Part shown: positions 1-9,600 of the stretch, piece by piece
Numbering within the stretch: position 1 is the stretch's first letter
Layout: each line of letters starts with the position of its first letter
From: CATOSP01 sp965197545
GTDB lineage: Bacteria > Chloroflexota > Dehalococcoidia > Lucifugimonadales > UBA3495
Reading direction: 5' to 3'
Assembly: GCA_965197545.1 (NCBI GenBank)
Contig: CBDANJ010000007.1
Coordinates: forward strand, 1,178,001 to 1,242,000
DNA length: 64,000 nt
Notes under the pieces: model-generated
What the model saw: the letters and a program-made list of their open reading frames with translations, nothing else
What the model was told of the DNA's origin: nothing
Databases searched by the model: none
Translations under genes and position numbers: made by a program

Positions 1-405
1 GCTTCTCGCTCTTTCAAAGCCCGGTCCTATAACAACCCATGTTTCAGCCTCAATAGCAGTGCCGGCCCGCGTGTAACTGTTGGGAACTTCCGTGACTCCA
101 TGATAACTGGCTGACCAGACGATGTCTCCAGTGGTTCCAGTTGCTATGTCGATCAACCGCGACTTATTTTCCTCAGAAGGTAGATTTTTCCGATCTGGTA
201 GATTATCCCAGCCAAGTACGCAATCCTGTAGAAAAGCTCGCAGGATCGAAATTGCAGACTCTTCGGATAATAGCAACGCGGGACCGGATTCCTCGGGTTG
301 CTGCGGGCTTGTACCAGAGTCAGATTCCGAAGTCGTGGCCGAAGGTCCGCAAGCTATCGTCGCTATCGCGACTAGGAACGTTGCAACCAGGATCATTTGT
401 ATCAT
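1..405 (-). CDS. Putative lipoprotein, partial (3' end beyond window)
   Basis: An open frame runs from an ATG at 405 to the window edge with no stop (135 codons visible). The N-terminus is a short hydrophobic helix (residues 1-18) ending at Cys19 in the context T-I-A-C, a near-canonical lipobox. It is followed by a Ser/Thr/Pro/Glu-rich linker (residues 20-45) as in exported lipoproteins. The rest contains a Trp/Tyr-rich stretch and resembles no family I recognise. An AAGGTG ribosome site sits about 5 nt before the ATG. A second in-frame ATG at 396 is possible. Function unknown; probably anchored outside the membrane. Confidence 0.6.
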   Translation of the reverse strand, partial: MIQMILVATFLVAIATIACGPSATTSESDSGTSPQQPEESGPALLLSEESAISILRAFLQDCVLGWDNLPDRKNLPSEENKSRLIDIATGTTGDIVWSASYHGVTEVPNSYTRAGTAIEAETWVVIGPGFERARS

Positions 406-453
406 AGGTTCACCTTGCGTCCTGTGTCAGGCTGGGGAATTTAATTTTGATAA

Positions 454-610
454 CCAAGAGCCTGTCCCATAAGCCAGGGTCGGTTTCGGATATCGTCAAC
501 AAGAGCCATATAGTCGCCATAACTGATTCATATCTATGCGTGTTACGCCAATTATCAAGCTCATTGTGACGCCTTACATCTCTCCCCAACTTCATGGGAC
601 AGGCTCCCAA
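454..610. mobile_element. 149-bp MITE with 13-bp terminal inverted repeats and 4-bp target duplication
   Basis: A perfect 13-bp inverted repeat (GAGCCTGTCCCAT at 458-470, its complement at 594-606) bounds a 149-bp segment. CCAA abuts both outer ends (454-457 and 607-610), as expected of a 4-bp target-site duplication. There is no room for a transposase, so it is non-autonomous. It is inserted in the 3' end of the HEPN-like gene and supplies that gene's present stop codon. The parent IS family is not identified. Confidence 0.75.
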
Positions 611-1221
611 GCGAGTAGTTTTTCTGCCTCTTGCATCTCTCCCAAAGCCATTACCTTAAGAATTTCTCGAAGGTTCTCCTCAATCTTGTCTGCCCAACAA
701 TTGAGCAGCTTGGCCAAGTGCAAATCAGCGGTATGGTCGCCACTCATTGCAAGGTACTTCCCACCTGGATGCCCCAATTTCTGGGAATCCAGGTGGGAGG
801 AAATTGCTAATCCTTCTCGATGCTGAGCTCGATTCCGATGTTTATTGATTTCCTCCACGAGGTCGGCCAAGGCTTGAACATACGTAGCGACTTCAGGCCG
901 AGCCTCTGCGGCTTTCTTTTGGAAAGATCTCTGGGCTAGGCTTACCTGAATGCTTGGCTTCAAGCCCAATTTTAGGACCACGTTGAACCAAGAGGAGGTA
1001 GCATCAATGGCTGTTCGAGCGGCGCTGACGCCGGTGTAGGCATGGTATTCCCCAACTTCCTGACGGCTGTAGGGTTCATCTAATGCAAAAGCCGCCATTC
1101 TGACGAACCCCAATGCGCGACCAGCTCCATGCAGCTGATAGTCACTTTCGGAAAGCCCAGCGGATTTCGCACGGACAGAAAGATAAAAGCCCATCCAATC
1201 GGGAACACCAAAAGTTTTCAT
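592..1221 (-). CDS. Hypothetical protein with HEPN-like R-x4-H motif
   Basis: 209 residues from ATG 1221, which has GGAAAG upstream; an earlier in-frame start at 1275 would add 18 residues. The protein looks alpha-helical. Near residues 130-145 it holds an Arg-Asn-Arg-Ala-Gln-His string, i.e. R-x4-H, the signature of HEPN nucleases and HEPN-like helical proteins. No MNT nucleotidyltransferase partner is visible beside it. The last four residues (E-P-V-P) and the stop come from the inserted MITE. Without the insert the frame would run Leu-Ser-Lys-Leu-Asn-Ser-Pro-Ala-stop. Assignment to HEPN rests on the motif and helical character only. Confidence 0.55.
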   Translation of the reverse strand: MKTFGVPDWMGFYLSVRAKSAGLSESDYQLHGAGRALGFVRMAAFALDEPYSRQEVGEYHAYTGVSAARTAIDATSSWFNVVLKLGLKPSIQVSLAQRSFQKKAAEARPEVATYVQALADLVEEINKHRNRAQHREGLAISSHLDSQKLGHPGGKYLAMSGDHTADLHLAKLLNCWADKIEENLREILKVMALGEMQEAEKLLAWEPVP

Positions 1222-1280
1222 TTCAGTCTTTCCAACTCCAGCCGAGCCATCTATCTGGACTGCAACTTGGGCCAAATATC

Positions 1281-1312
1281 AGAGGGCCGGACTCGACAGA
1301 GTCCGGCCCTCT
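1281..1312 (-). terminator. Terminator hairpin of the 16S transcript
   Basis: A perfect 14-bp stem (1281-1294 with 1299-1312) closed by a 4-nt loop lies a few bases past the 3' arm of the 16S processing stalk. In the 16S direction it is followed by GATATTT, a weak U tract, so termination efficiency is uncertain. Position and stem strength make it the likely end of the rRNA transcript. Confidence 0.6.
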
Positions 1313-1316
1313 TTAT

Positions 1317-1348
1317 GCACCTTTAACAACTGAATAGCGGAAGGGAGC
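1317..1348 (-). other. 3' arm of the pre-16S processing stalk
   Basis: Read as RNA, this trailer is complementary over about 30 nt to 3076-3106 in the 16S leader. Almost every difference is a G-U wobble or a single bulge. The two together form the long stem that RNase III normally cuts to release pre-16S rRNA. It shows that the 16S transcript reaches at least this point. Confidence 0.7.
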
Positions 1349-1545
1349 ATAGGTTGTTGTTGCTTTGGTGGTAAACCCCGGCTTGGCGGCCGGGGTGGCG
1401 ATGGGCTTTCTCAGGGGACCGTTCCTTTCACCGGGGAGCATGGCTCAACCACTGGTTTCTGAAACGGAACACCCACCGTTCGACCTGGGAGTTGGGCCTA
1501 ACCTCCGCACCGGTGTGGACCAGTGCAACGGGTCAAACCGTAGCT

Positions 1546-3068
<1,523 letters not shown>

Positions 3069-3075
3069 AAACCTA

Positions 3076-3106
3076 GCTCTCTTCCACTATTCAACTGTTA
3101 AAGTGC
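3076..3106 (-). other. 5' arm of the pre-16S processing stalk
   Basis: The leader segment just upstream of mature 16S pairs with the trailer at 1317-1348 over about 30 nt (mostly Watson-Crick, several G-U). It is the 5' strand of the expected RNase III stem. Confidence 0.7.
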
Positions 3107-3137
3107 CTGCGCCGCACCAAGGGGCGACGGTTTGATA

Positions 3138-3166
3138 AGTATACTTACGCCCTCCACCCCTGTCAA
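3138..3166 (-). promoter_or_regulatory. Sigma70-type promoter of the 16S rRNA gene
   Basis: Minus-strand TTGACA (complement at 3161-3166), a 17-bp spacer, and TATACT (complement at 3138-3143). This is a near-consensus housekeeping promoter. The predicted start is near 3131, giving a leader of about 60 nt that contains the processing-stalk arm. Confidence 0.85.
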
Positions 3167-3218
3167 CCCAATTTACGCTCAATTCCTACATTTGTTTTTC
3201 GCGCCCGGCACCCTCCGC

Positions 3219-3247
3219 TTGAGACCCCGTCAACCGCAATATATAAT
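3219..3247 (+). promoter_or_regulatory. Promoter of thiL (near-leaderless)
   Basis: TTGAGA at 3219-3224, a 17-bp spacer, and TATAAT at 3242-3247. The thiL ATG is at 3257, so transcription would begin only 2-3 nt before the start codon. No ribosome-binding site fits in between. Confidence 0.8.
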
Positions 3248-3256
3248 CCCTCAGGT

Positions 3257-4285
3257 ATGAAGATTCGGGAACTTGGCGAGTTCGGGGTGATCCAGCTGCT
3301 TAACGATATGGTGGTCCGCCACCGCGCCGGGCCGGACAACGCCTCCCCCTTCTCGTTCAAGCTCCAGGTGGATACGGGCGACGATACGGCGGCTTGGAAG
3401 ACCGGCCCCGCGACAGAGCTCTTCACCACCGATACTGTAGTCGAGGGGGTCCACTTTACGAGGGAGACCACTCCCTGGAGGGACCTCGGCTGGAAGTCGA
3501 TCGCCTCCAACGTTAGCGACATCGCAGCGATGGGTGGGCTTCCTCTGTATGCTCTCGTTACTCTCGGCCTACCCCCCGATACGGAAGTAGAGGATATCCA
3601 ACTCCTATACGAGGGTATGCTGGAGATCTGCAACCGCTACGGAGTGGCCATCATCGGGGGCGACATGGTCCGCTCCCCCGTGGCCTTCATCACCGTTGGC
3701 TTGACTGGAGTACACGGAGGAGAGCCAATGCTCCGCACCACCGCCAAGGTGGGCGATCAGGTGGCGGTGACCGGATTCCTGGGGGACTCCGGAGGCGGGT
3801 TGCAACTGATGCTCGCCGAACAGGAAGTCTCAGACCTGCCGCTGCGCGTTACGGTTGACGCCGCCGATTATCTGCGGTGGCGTCACCGCAGACCGGAACC
3901 CGCGGTGGCTGACGGACGCACCCTGGTGGAAGCGGGCGTGACTACAGCGATGGACGTCAGCGACGGGCTCGCCGACGACCTGGGTAAGCTTTGCCGGGCC
4001 AGCGGGCTGGCGGCCCGAATCGATGCCCACCGCATTCCGGTGCACCCTCATTTGACGGAGTCTTTCCCGGAGCAGTACCTGGACCTTGCCCTGTACGGAG
4101 GAGAAGACTACCTTTTGATATTCACCGCGCCTCCACGGGTCATGCAGACGGTGTTGCCCAAATTGTCGCCATCCGCGGCGGTGGTTGGAGAGATCATCTC
4201 CGGAGAACCGGGGAGTGTGACCGTCGTAGACGCTTCCGGGGCCGAGATCTCCCCGGGCGCCGGCGGCTGGGACCACTTCCGGTAA
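3257..4285 (+). CDS. thiL: Thiamine-monophosphate kinase
   Basis: 342 residues, the usual ThiL length. It phosphorylates thiamine monophosphate to thiamine diphosphate with ATP, the last step of cofactor synthesis, in the cytoplasm. Visible family marks are the N-terminal E-L-G-E-F-G, the Mg-ATP loop G-D-D-T-A at 41-45, T-T-D-T-V-V-E-G-V-H-F near 57-67, N-V-S-D-I-A-A-M-G-G near 85-94, D-V-S-D-G-L-A-D-D-L, and the late G-G-E-D-Y. The start fits the family N-terminus. The promoter lies so close that the mRNA should be almost leaderless. It heads a thiL-tsaE-tsaB run, and tsaE follows after 3 nt. Confidence 0.96.
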   Translation: MKIRELGEFGVIQLLNDMVVRHRAGPDNASPFSFKLQVDTGDDTAAWKTGPATELFTTDTVVEGVHFTRETTPWRDLGWKSIASNVSDIAAMGGLPLYALVTLGLPPDTEVEDIQLLYEGMLEICNRYGVAIIGGDMVRSPVAFITVGLTGVHGGEPMLRTTAKVGDQVAVTGFLGDSGGGLQLMLAEQEVSDLPLRVTVDAADYLRWRHRRPEPAVADGRTLVEAGVTTAMDVSDGLADDLGKLCRASGLAARIDAHRIPVHPHLTESFPEQYLDLALYGGEDYLLIFTAPPRVMQTVLPKLSPSAAVVGEIISGEPGSVTVVDASGAEISPGAGGWDHFR

Positions 4286-4288
4286 TCG

Positions 4289-4786
4289 ATGCCCTCCGAC
4301 TTGCGCATCCTCACCAACAGCCCCGAAGAGACTCAGGCCGTTGGACGGGTCATGGGTGAGAACGCCCGGCCCGGCGATATTTTCCTCCTGTCCGGACCCC
4401 TCGGAGCGGGCAAGACCTGTCTGACCCAGGGAATCGCAATGGGTTTGGACGTGGCTGGATACGTTCGAAGCCCAACCTTTGTCCTAATGACGCGCTACCG
4501 GGGTCGGCTGCCTATGCATCACATCGACTTGTACCGGTTGGGTGGGCCGGAGGAAGTTTGGGACCTGGGGTTGGAAGAGCAGTTGTTTGGCGACGGCGTC
4601 TGCGTGATCGAGTGGGCTGACAGGGCGCTTGACCTGTTCCCGGCTCAATCTCTAGGTGTGTCCTTGGACTACGAAGGTGCGGGAGACCAGCGGACCATTT
4701 CATTCCATCAGTGTCCCGAGAGTTTCAATACTGTATTGATGCGTCTCGAGGGTTTTGGCGCCCGTTCCAGGGAGGTCCAGAGCTAG
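4289..4786 (+). CDS. tsaE: tRNA threonylcarbamoyladenosine synthesis ATPase TsaE
   Basis: 165 residues. TsaE is the ATPase partner of TsaB and TsaD in making N6-threonylcarbamoyladenosine at position 37 of ANN-decoding tRNAs. A Walker A loop G-P-L-G-A-G-K-T lies at 36-43. Also present are S-P-T-F, the H-H-I-D-L-Y-R segment and V-I-E-W-A-D, all typical of the family. It starts 3 nt after thiL and abuts tsaB directly, so the three genes are presumably one operon. tsaD is not in the window. Confidence 0.95.
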   Translation: MPSDLRILTNSPEETQAVGRVMGENARPGDIFLLSGPLGAGKTCLTQGIAMGLDVAGYVRSPTFVLMTRYRGRLPMHHIDLYRLGGPEEVWDLGLEEQLFGDGVCVIEWADRALDLFPAQSLGVSLDYEGAGDQRTISFHQCPESFNTVLMRLEGFGARSREVQS

Positions 4787-5479
4787 TTGCTGCTGGCGAT
4801 AGACACTTCCACCAGGTACGCCGGAATCGCGCTGGCCGATGACCGGCGCGTGATCGACCTTCAGGCCTGGCATTCCACGGTCAACCACACCTCCGAGCTT
4901 ATGCCGGCGGTCGCTAATTTGCTTGGGCGCCGCGGTCTGAAACCAGCCTCACTGGACGCGGTTGCCGTTGCCCTTGGGCCGGGCGGATTCAGCTCGCTCA
5001 GGGTGGGGGTAAGCGCCGCGAAGGGCATGGCCCTGGCGGGCCGGCTTCCGCTGCTCGGCGTTGGAACACTGGACCTGGAGGCGCATCCCTACGCCGAATC
5101 CGGCAAGTTGGTTTGTCCCATGCTCGACGCCGGAAGAGGAGAGGTGGCGTCGGCGTTAATGGGTGCGGATGGGGTTCGCGTCCGAGAGGACATGATCTGT
5201 CTACCCGGCGATTTAATGGACCCAGTGTCCGGCGTGACGCTTTACTGTGGTGAAGGAGTCGGCCCTCATGCCGACTTCATTAAGGAACAAATGGGTACGA
5301 AGGCGGTCGTAATCAACTGGTCCGGTCCTGCTTCCCGGCTGAACGCCCTCGTGGAGATCGCCCGGCAGCGCCTGGAGCTAGGAGACCAAGACCACCTGGC
5401 GACGTTGCAACCTTACTATTTGCGTATGCCCAGCATAGGGGCGCCCAAGCAGAGGGGCCGGGTGCCGCAAGGGCCGTAG
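4787..5479 (+). CDS. tsaB: tRNA threonylcarbamoyladenosine synthesis protein TsaB
   Basis: 230 residues with an ASKHA-type (Gly/Kae1-like) fold. TsaB scaffolds TsaD and TsaE in t6A synthesis. The N-terminus L-L-A-I-D-T-S-T and the A-V-A-L-G-P-G-G-F-S-S-L-R-V-G segment are diagnostic. The start is a TTG immediately after the tsaE stop, with GGAGG about 11 nt upstream. No other start matches the conserved first strand. The rimI gene that often follows is absent; ndk comes next. Confidence 0.93.
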   Translation: MLLAIDTSTRYAGIALADDRRVIDLQAWHSTVNHTSELMPAVANLLGRRGLKPASLDAVAVALGPGGFSSLRVGVSAAKGMALAGRLPLLGVGTLDLEAHPYAESGKLVCPMLDAGRGEVASALMGADGVRVREDMICLPGDLMDPVSGVTLYCGEGVGPHADFIKEQMGTKAVVINWSGPASRLNALVEIARQRLELGDQDHLATLQPYYLRMPSIGAPKQRGRVPQGP

Positions 5480-5547
5480 GAGACCGCGAGAGCGCCCACG
5501 GTCCGGTCCAAACGCATCAATTCAGAGGATAGGAAACGAAAGAGTTT

Positions 5548-6000
5548 ATGGAGCGAACACTGGTCCTGGTAAAGCCCGATGGAGTCCAACGAGGTCTTTC
5601 CGGCGAGGTAATCCGCCGGCTGGAGCAACGGGGACTCAAGCTTGCCGCGCTGAAGCTAACGCGGTTGGACGACGCCACTGCAAGGGAACATTACGGGGAA
5701 CACGTGCAGCGGCCGTTCTTCGCGGGACTGGTCAGTTTCATTACCTCCGGTCCCCTGGTGGCCATGGTCTGGGAGGCTGACGACGCGGTGGAGATAGTCC
5801 GAAACACGATGGGGACGACGAACCCCGCGGGAGCCGCCCCCGGTACGATCCGCGGTGACCTGGGTGTGAACATCGGGAGGAACATCGTGCACGGCTCGGA
5901 TAGCGTCGAGTCAGCTAAGCGTGAGATCGACCTGTTCTTCCGGCCAGAAGAGATACTGGACTATTCCCGCAGCGCCGATCCCTGGATTATAGAACCCTAA
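5548..6000 (+). CDS. ndk: Nucleoside diphosphate kinase
   Basis: 150 residues. It transfers the gamma phosphate between NTPs and NDPs through a phosphohistidine. The N-terminus T-L-V-L-V-K-P-D-G is canonical. The active-site His115 sits in N-I-V-H-G-S-D-S, and the R-G-D-L nucleotide segment precedes it. The C-terminus has W-I-I-E-P, slightly longer than the common Y-E. The gene's last 14 nt overlap the end of the convergent rsfS gene. Confidence 0.96.
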   Translation: MERTLVLVKPDGVQRGLSGEVIRRLEQRGLKLAALKLTRLDDATAREHYGEHVQRPFFAGLVSFITSGPLVAMVWEADDAVEIVRNTMGTTNPAGAAPGTIRGDLGVNIGRNIVHGSDSVESAKREIDLFFRPEEILDYSRSADPWIIEP

Positions 6001-6370
6001 CGACCTGGGCTCCCCTGGACCAGAGACGCTCCAACTCGTAGAACTCCCGCTCCTCCGGTCCCATGATGTGGACGACCACGTCGCTGAAGTCTATCAGCAC
6101 CCACCCGGAGGCCGCCGCGCCTTCCCTGTGGAAACGGCTGACCTGCGAGGCCTTCAGCGCCTGGGTCAGGTCTTCCTCCAGGGCCTCGATCTGCCTGGTG
6201 GATTCCGCCGTCATAATGACGAAATAATCCGCAAAAGGGGCCACCTCGCGAAGGTCCAGCATGAGGATATCCTCCGCTAGCTTCTCAGAGGCGACCTCTA
6301 CCACCATTTGGGCAACTTCCGTCGAATCCAGTATATAATCCTCCCTAATATCGTATGAATCGTTTGGCAT
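5987..6370 (-). CDS. rsfS: Ribosomal silencing factor RsfS
   Basis: 127 residues from ATG 6370; an upstream in-frame start at 6409 would add 13 residues with no homology. RsfS (YbeB/Iojap) binds uL14 and blocks joining of the ribosomal subunits in starvation. Family segments are A-E-D-I-L-M-L-D-L-R-E-V, F-A-D-Y-F-V-I-M-T-A-E-S-T-R-Q-I, G-W-V-L-I-D-F-S-D-V-V-V-H-I and E-F-Y-E-L-E-R-L-W. Its 3' end overlaps ndk by 14 nt tail to tail. It lacks its usual partners nadD and obg here. Confidence 0.93.
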   Translation of the reverse strand: MPNDSYDIREDYILDSTEVAQMVVEVASEKLAEDILMLDLREVAPFADYFVIMTAESTRQIEALEEDLTQALKASQVSRFHREGAAASGWVLIDFSDVVVHIMGPEEREFYELERLWSRGAQVVRVL

Positions 6371-6412
6371 GAGTATAGCTTGACGCCATGTTACGGTCAA
6401 CAGGGGCATGCC

Positions 6413-6430
6413 TGTAACAAAATTGTTACA
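6413..6430. promoter_or_regulatory. 18-bp palindrome upstream of gltB, candidate operator
   Basis: TGTAACAA-AA-TTGTTACA, two perfect 8-bp arms around AA. It lies 43 bp before rsfS and upstream of a TATAAT at 6484-6489 that probably drives gltB. Spacing TGTAA-N8-TTACA resembles the TnrA/GlnR consensus (TGTNA-N7-TNACA) but is one base longer. The binding protein is unknown. Confidence 0.45.
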
Positions 6431-6650
6431 TGTTGGTTTGGGATTTTAACGGCCCAGGTCTACTCATACAAGAGAGCCGAGAGTATAATGCTACCCATCC
6501 CCCGAAAGTTTGTGATACATTTAACAAATTCCCGGGCGACCCCCGGGGCGTATGGCCATTGGTGGAGAACCGCGTGTTGGGTGGCCGATCGTGGAGGGTC
6601 CACCGCAGGTGCCGAACCCCCGGTCGGCGCTGTCAATAGATAGTCAGGTT

Positions 6651-9600
6651 ATGGACGCGTTAAGTGAGTTAGCCCAATACGGATTGTATACCCCGGACCT
6701 GGAGCACGATAGCTGCGGTGTCGGTCTCGTCGCCAACGTCAAGGGCGAGAAGACCCACCAGATCGTCACCGAATCGCTTCAGGTCCTAATAAATTTGGGG
6801 CACCGCGGCGCCTGTGGGCGTGACCCGGAGACTGGCGACGGAGCGGGCATCCTATTCCAAATGCCGGACGCGTTCTTACGAAACCAATGTGCCCCATTGG
6901 GCATCTCTCTACCGCCTCCCGGTAGATACGGCGTCGGAATGCTTTTCCTCCCACCTGAGGACGAAGCCGAGAGCAAATGCCGAAACCTGGTGGAAAGAGT
7001 CGTCTCCGATGAGGGGTTGGAGTTTATTGGATGGCGGGACGTACCCACCGACCCGACTCAAATCGGGACGGATGCCCGGGCAGTTTGCCCCCGGATCAGG
7101 CAGGTGTTTGTCTCCGCGGGAGACCTGGACCGGGAGCGGCTTGAACGGAAGCTCTACGTAATCCGTAAGGTGATAGAGCATTCCATGGCCAGCGCCGGGA
7201 TTACGGACGAAGAAGCGGACTACTTCTATATCTGCAGCATGTCCGCCAAGACCATCGTGTATAAGGGCTTGCTGATGGCCCATCAGATCTCCGGTTTCTA
7301 CCCGGACTTGGCTGACGAGGAGTTAGCCAGCGCATTTGCGTTGGTCCACTCCCGCTTCAGCACCAATACCCTTGGGCATTGGAAGCTGGCCCACCCGTAC
7401 CGTTACCTGGCCCACAACGGGGAAATCAATACCCTGAGGGGCAACCTGAACTGGATGCATGCCAGAGAATCCCAGTTCGAGTCGCCGCTGTTCGGCGACG
7501 ACATGAAAAAAATTCCTCCGGTCATGACCCCTGGCGCCAGCGACACGGCCTCCATCGACAACGCCCTCGAACTATTGCTAATGACCGGCCGCGACCTCGC
7601 CCACTCGATGCTCATGTTGATTCCCGAAGCCTGGGACCAGCACGAGACGATGTCCCAGGAGCGCAGAGACTTCTACGAGTACCATTCCTGCCTGATGGAG
7701 CCCTGGGATGGTCCGGCGATGATCGTAGCGTCCAATGGGCACCACATCTGCGGTTTCCTGGACCGGAATGGGCTGCGGCCTTTCCGTTACCTGGTAACTT
7801 TCGACGACAAGCTGGTAATGGCCTCGGAGACCGGCGTGCTGGACATTCCAGCCTCCAACGTGAAGGAGAAGGGCCGTCTCCAGCCCGGACGCATGTTCCT
7901 GGTTGACCTGGAGCAGGGACGCATCATCGTAGACGAAGAGATGAAGCGGGACCTTGCCAGCCGCCAGCCCTATGGCCAGTGGCTTAAAGACAATAAAGTA
8001 TCGTTGGACGACCTTCCCACCCCGGATATGGCGCGCGCCTCCTATCTCACCAACGGCTCGGACCGAAGCGCAGGCGGCCCGCCGGATATCCAGCAACTCC
8101 AAAGGGCGTTCGGCTATACGATCGAAGAACTGCGGATGCTCACTGCCCCTATGGCGTTGAACGGCGCTGAGGCTGTGGGTTCCATGGGCAACGATGCTCC
8201 GTTGGCGGTGTTGTCCGACGAAAACCAGCTACTGTTTAACTATTTCAAGCAGTTATTTGCCCAGGTGACCAATCCTCCTCTGGACGCCATTCGCGAAGAC
8301 CTGGTGACTTCCGTGGAAGCGTTCATCGGAAGGGAACAGAACCTCTTCGAGGAGACTCCCGGGCACTGCCACCAACTCAAGCTGAAGTCTCCGTTAATTA
8401 GCAACGAGGATTTGGAGAAGATTCGCCGGATCGATGCGGGGAGCATTCAGTCGGTTACCCTCTCAACCTTGTTCGACACTCAGGCCGGCCCAGGGGCCAT
8501 GAAAGCGGCCCTGGAAAATCTGGCCGAACAGGCGTCGCAGGCCATTGCCGAGGGCCACTGCATCATCATCCTGTCAGACCGGAACGTGGACTCCCGCTGG
8601 GCTCCCATCCCCAGCCTGTTGGCGACCTCCGCCGTGCACCACCACCTGATTCGGGAAGGCACGCGCACCGAGGCTGGGCTAGTCGTGGAATCCGGCGAGC
8701 CCCGTGAAGTGCACCATTTCTCCCTCCTCGTAGGCTACGGAGCGGGAGCCATCAACCCCTACCTGGCGCTGGACACAGTACAGGAGATGGCGGAGGCCGG
8801 TGAGTTAAATGGGACCAAGCCGGACTACGCGGCCAAGAACTTCCTCAAGGCCAACGAAAAGGGCATGCTCAAGGTGATGTCCAAGATGGGTATTTCCACG
8901 GTGCAGAGCTACCGGGGAGCCCAAATCTTCGAGGCCATCGGACTCTCCCAGGAGTTGATCGAACAGTACTTCACCTGGACCCCGTCACGCATCGAAGGTA
9001 TCGGCTTGGATGCGGTTGAAGATGAGACGCTGGAACGCCACCGGGCTGCGTTCTCCGAAGAACAGCCCGCCGCGACCCGGGAGCTGCCCATGGGCGGCTT
9101 CTACCAGTGGCGCCGCGATGGTGAGTTCCATCAGTGGAACCCCGAGTCGATCGCCAAGCTCCAGTTCGCCGCCCGCGCCAATAGCTGGGAGGCATATAGG
9201 GAATTCGCCGCTCTCTCCAACGACCAGTCCAGAAAGATGGCCACCCTTCGCGGGCTGCTGGAGTTTAAGAGCGTTCTGCCTTCGGTGCCTCTGGACGAGG
9301 TAGAGCCGGCTTCCGAGATAGTAAAACGGTTCGCGACCGGAGCGGTCTCTCTGGGCTCCATTAGCAAGGAAGCCCATGAGACCATGGCTATCGCCATGAA
9401 CCGGCTGGGCGCCAGGAGCAACACGGGCGAAGGCGGTGAGGACTTCAACCGTTACACGCCGGACGCCAACGGTGATTCGCGCAGCAGCGCGGTTAAGCAG
9501 GTAGCCTCCGGACGGTTCGGAGTCACACCCAACTATCTAGTCAACGCCACGGACCTGCAGATCAAGATGGCCCAGGGTTCCAAACCAGGTGAGGGAGGTC

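Noticed and set aside
410..610. Minus-strand 66-codon frame
   Set aside because: It nearly coincides with the MITE and begins in its terminal repeat; no coding features.
3168..3256. TPP riboswitch before thiL
   Set aside because: The promoter leaves a leader of only 2-3 nt, so no riboswitch can precede thiL.
6413..6430. TnrA/GlnR or NtcA site before gltB
   Set aside because: The half-site spacing is one base too long for TnrA/GlnR and two too long for NtcA (GTA-N8-TAC), so I kept it only as an unassigned palindrome.
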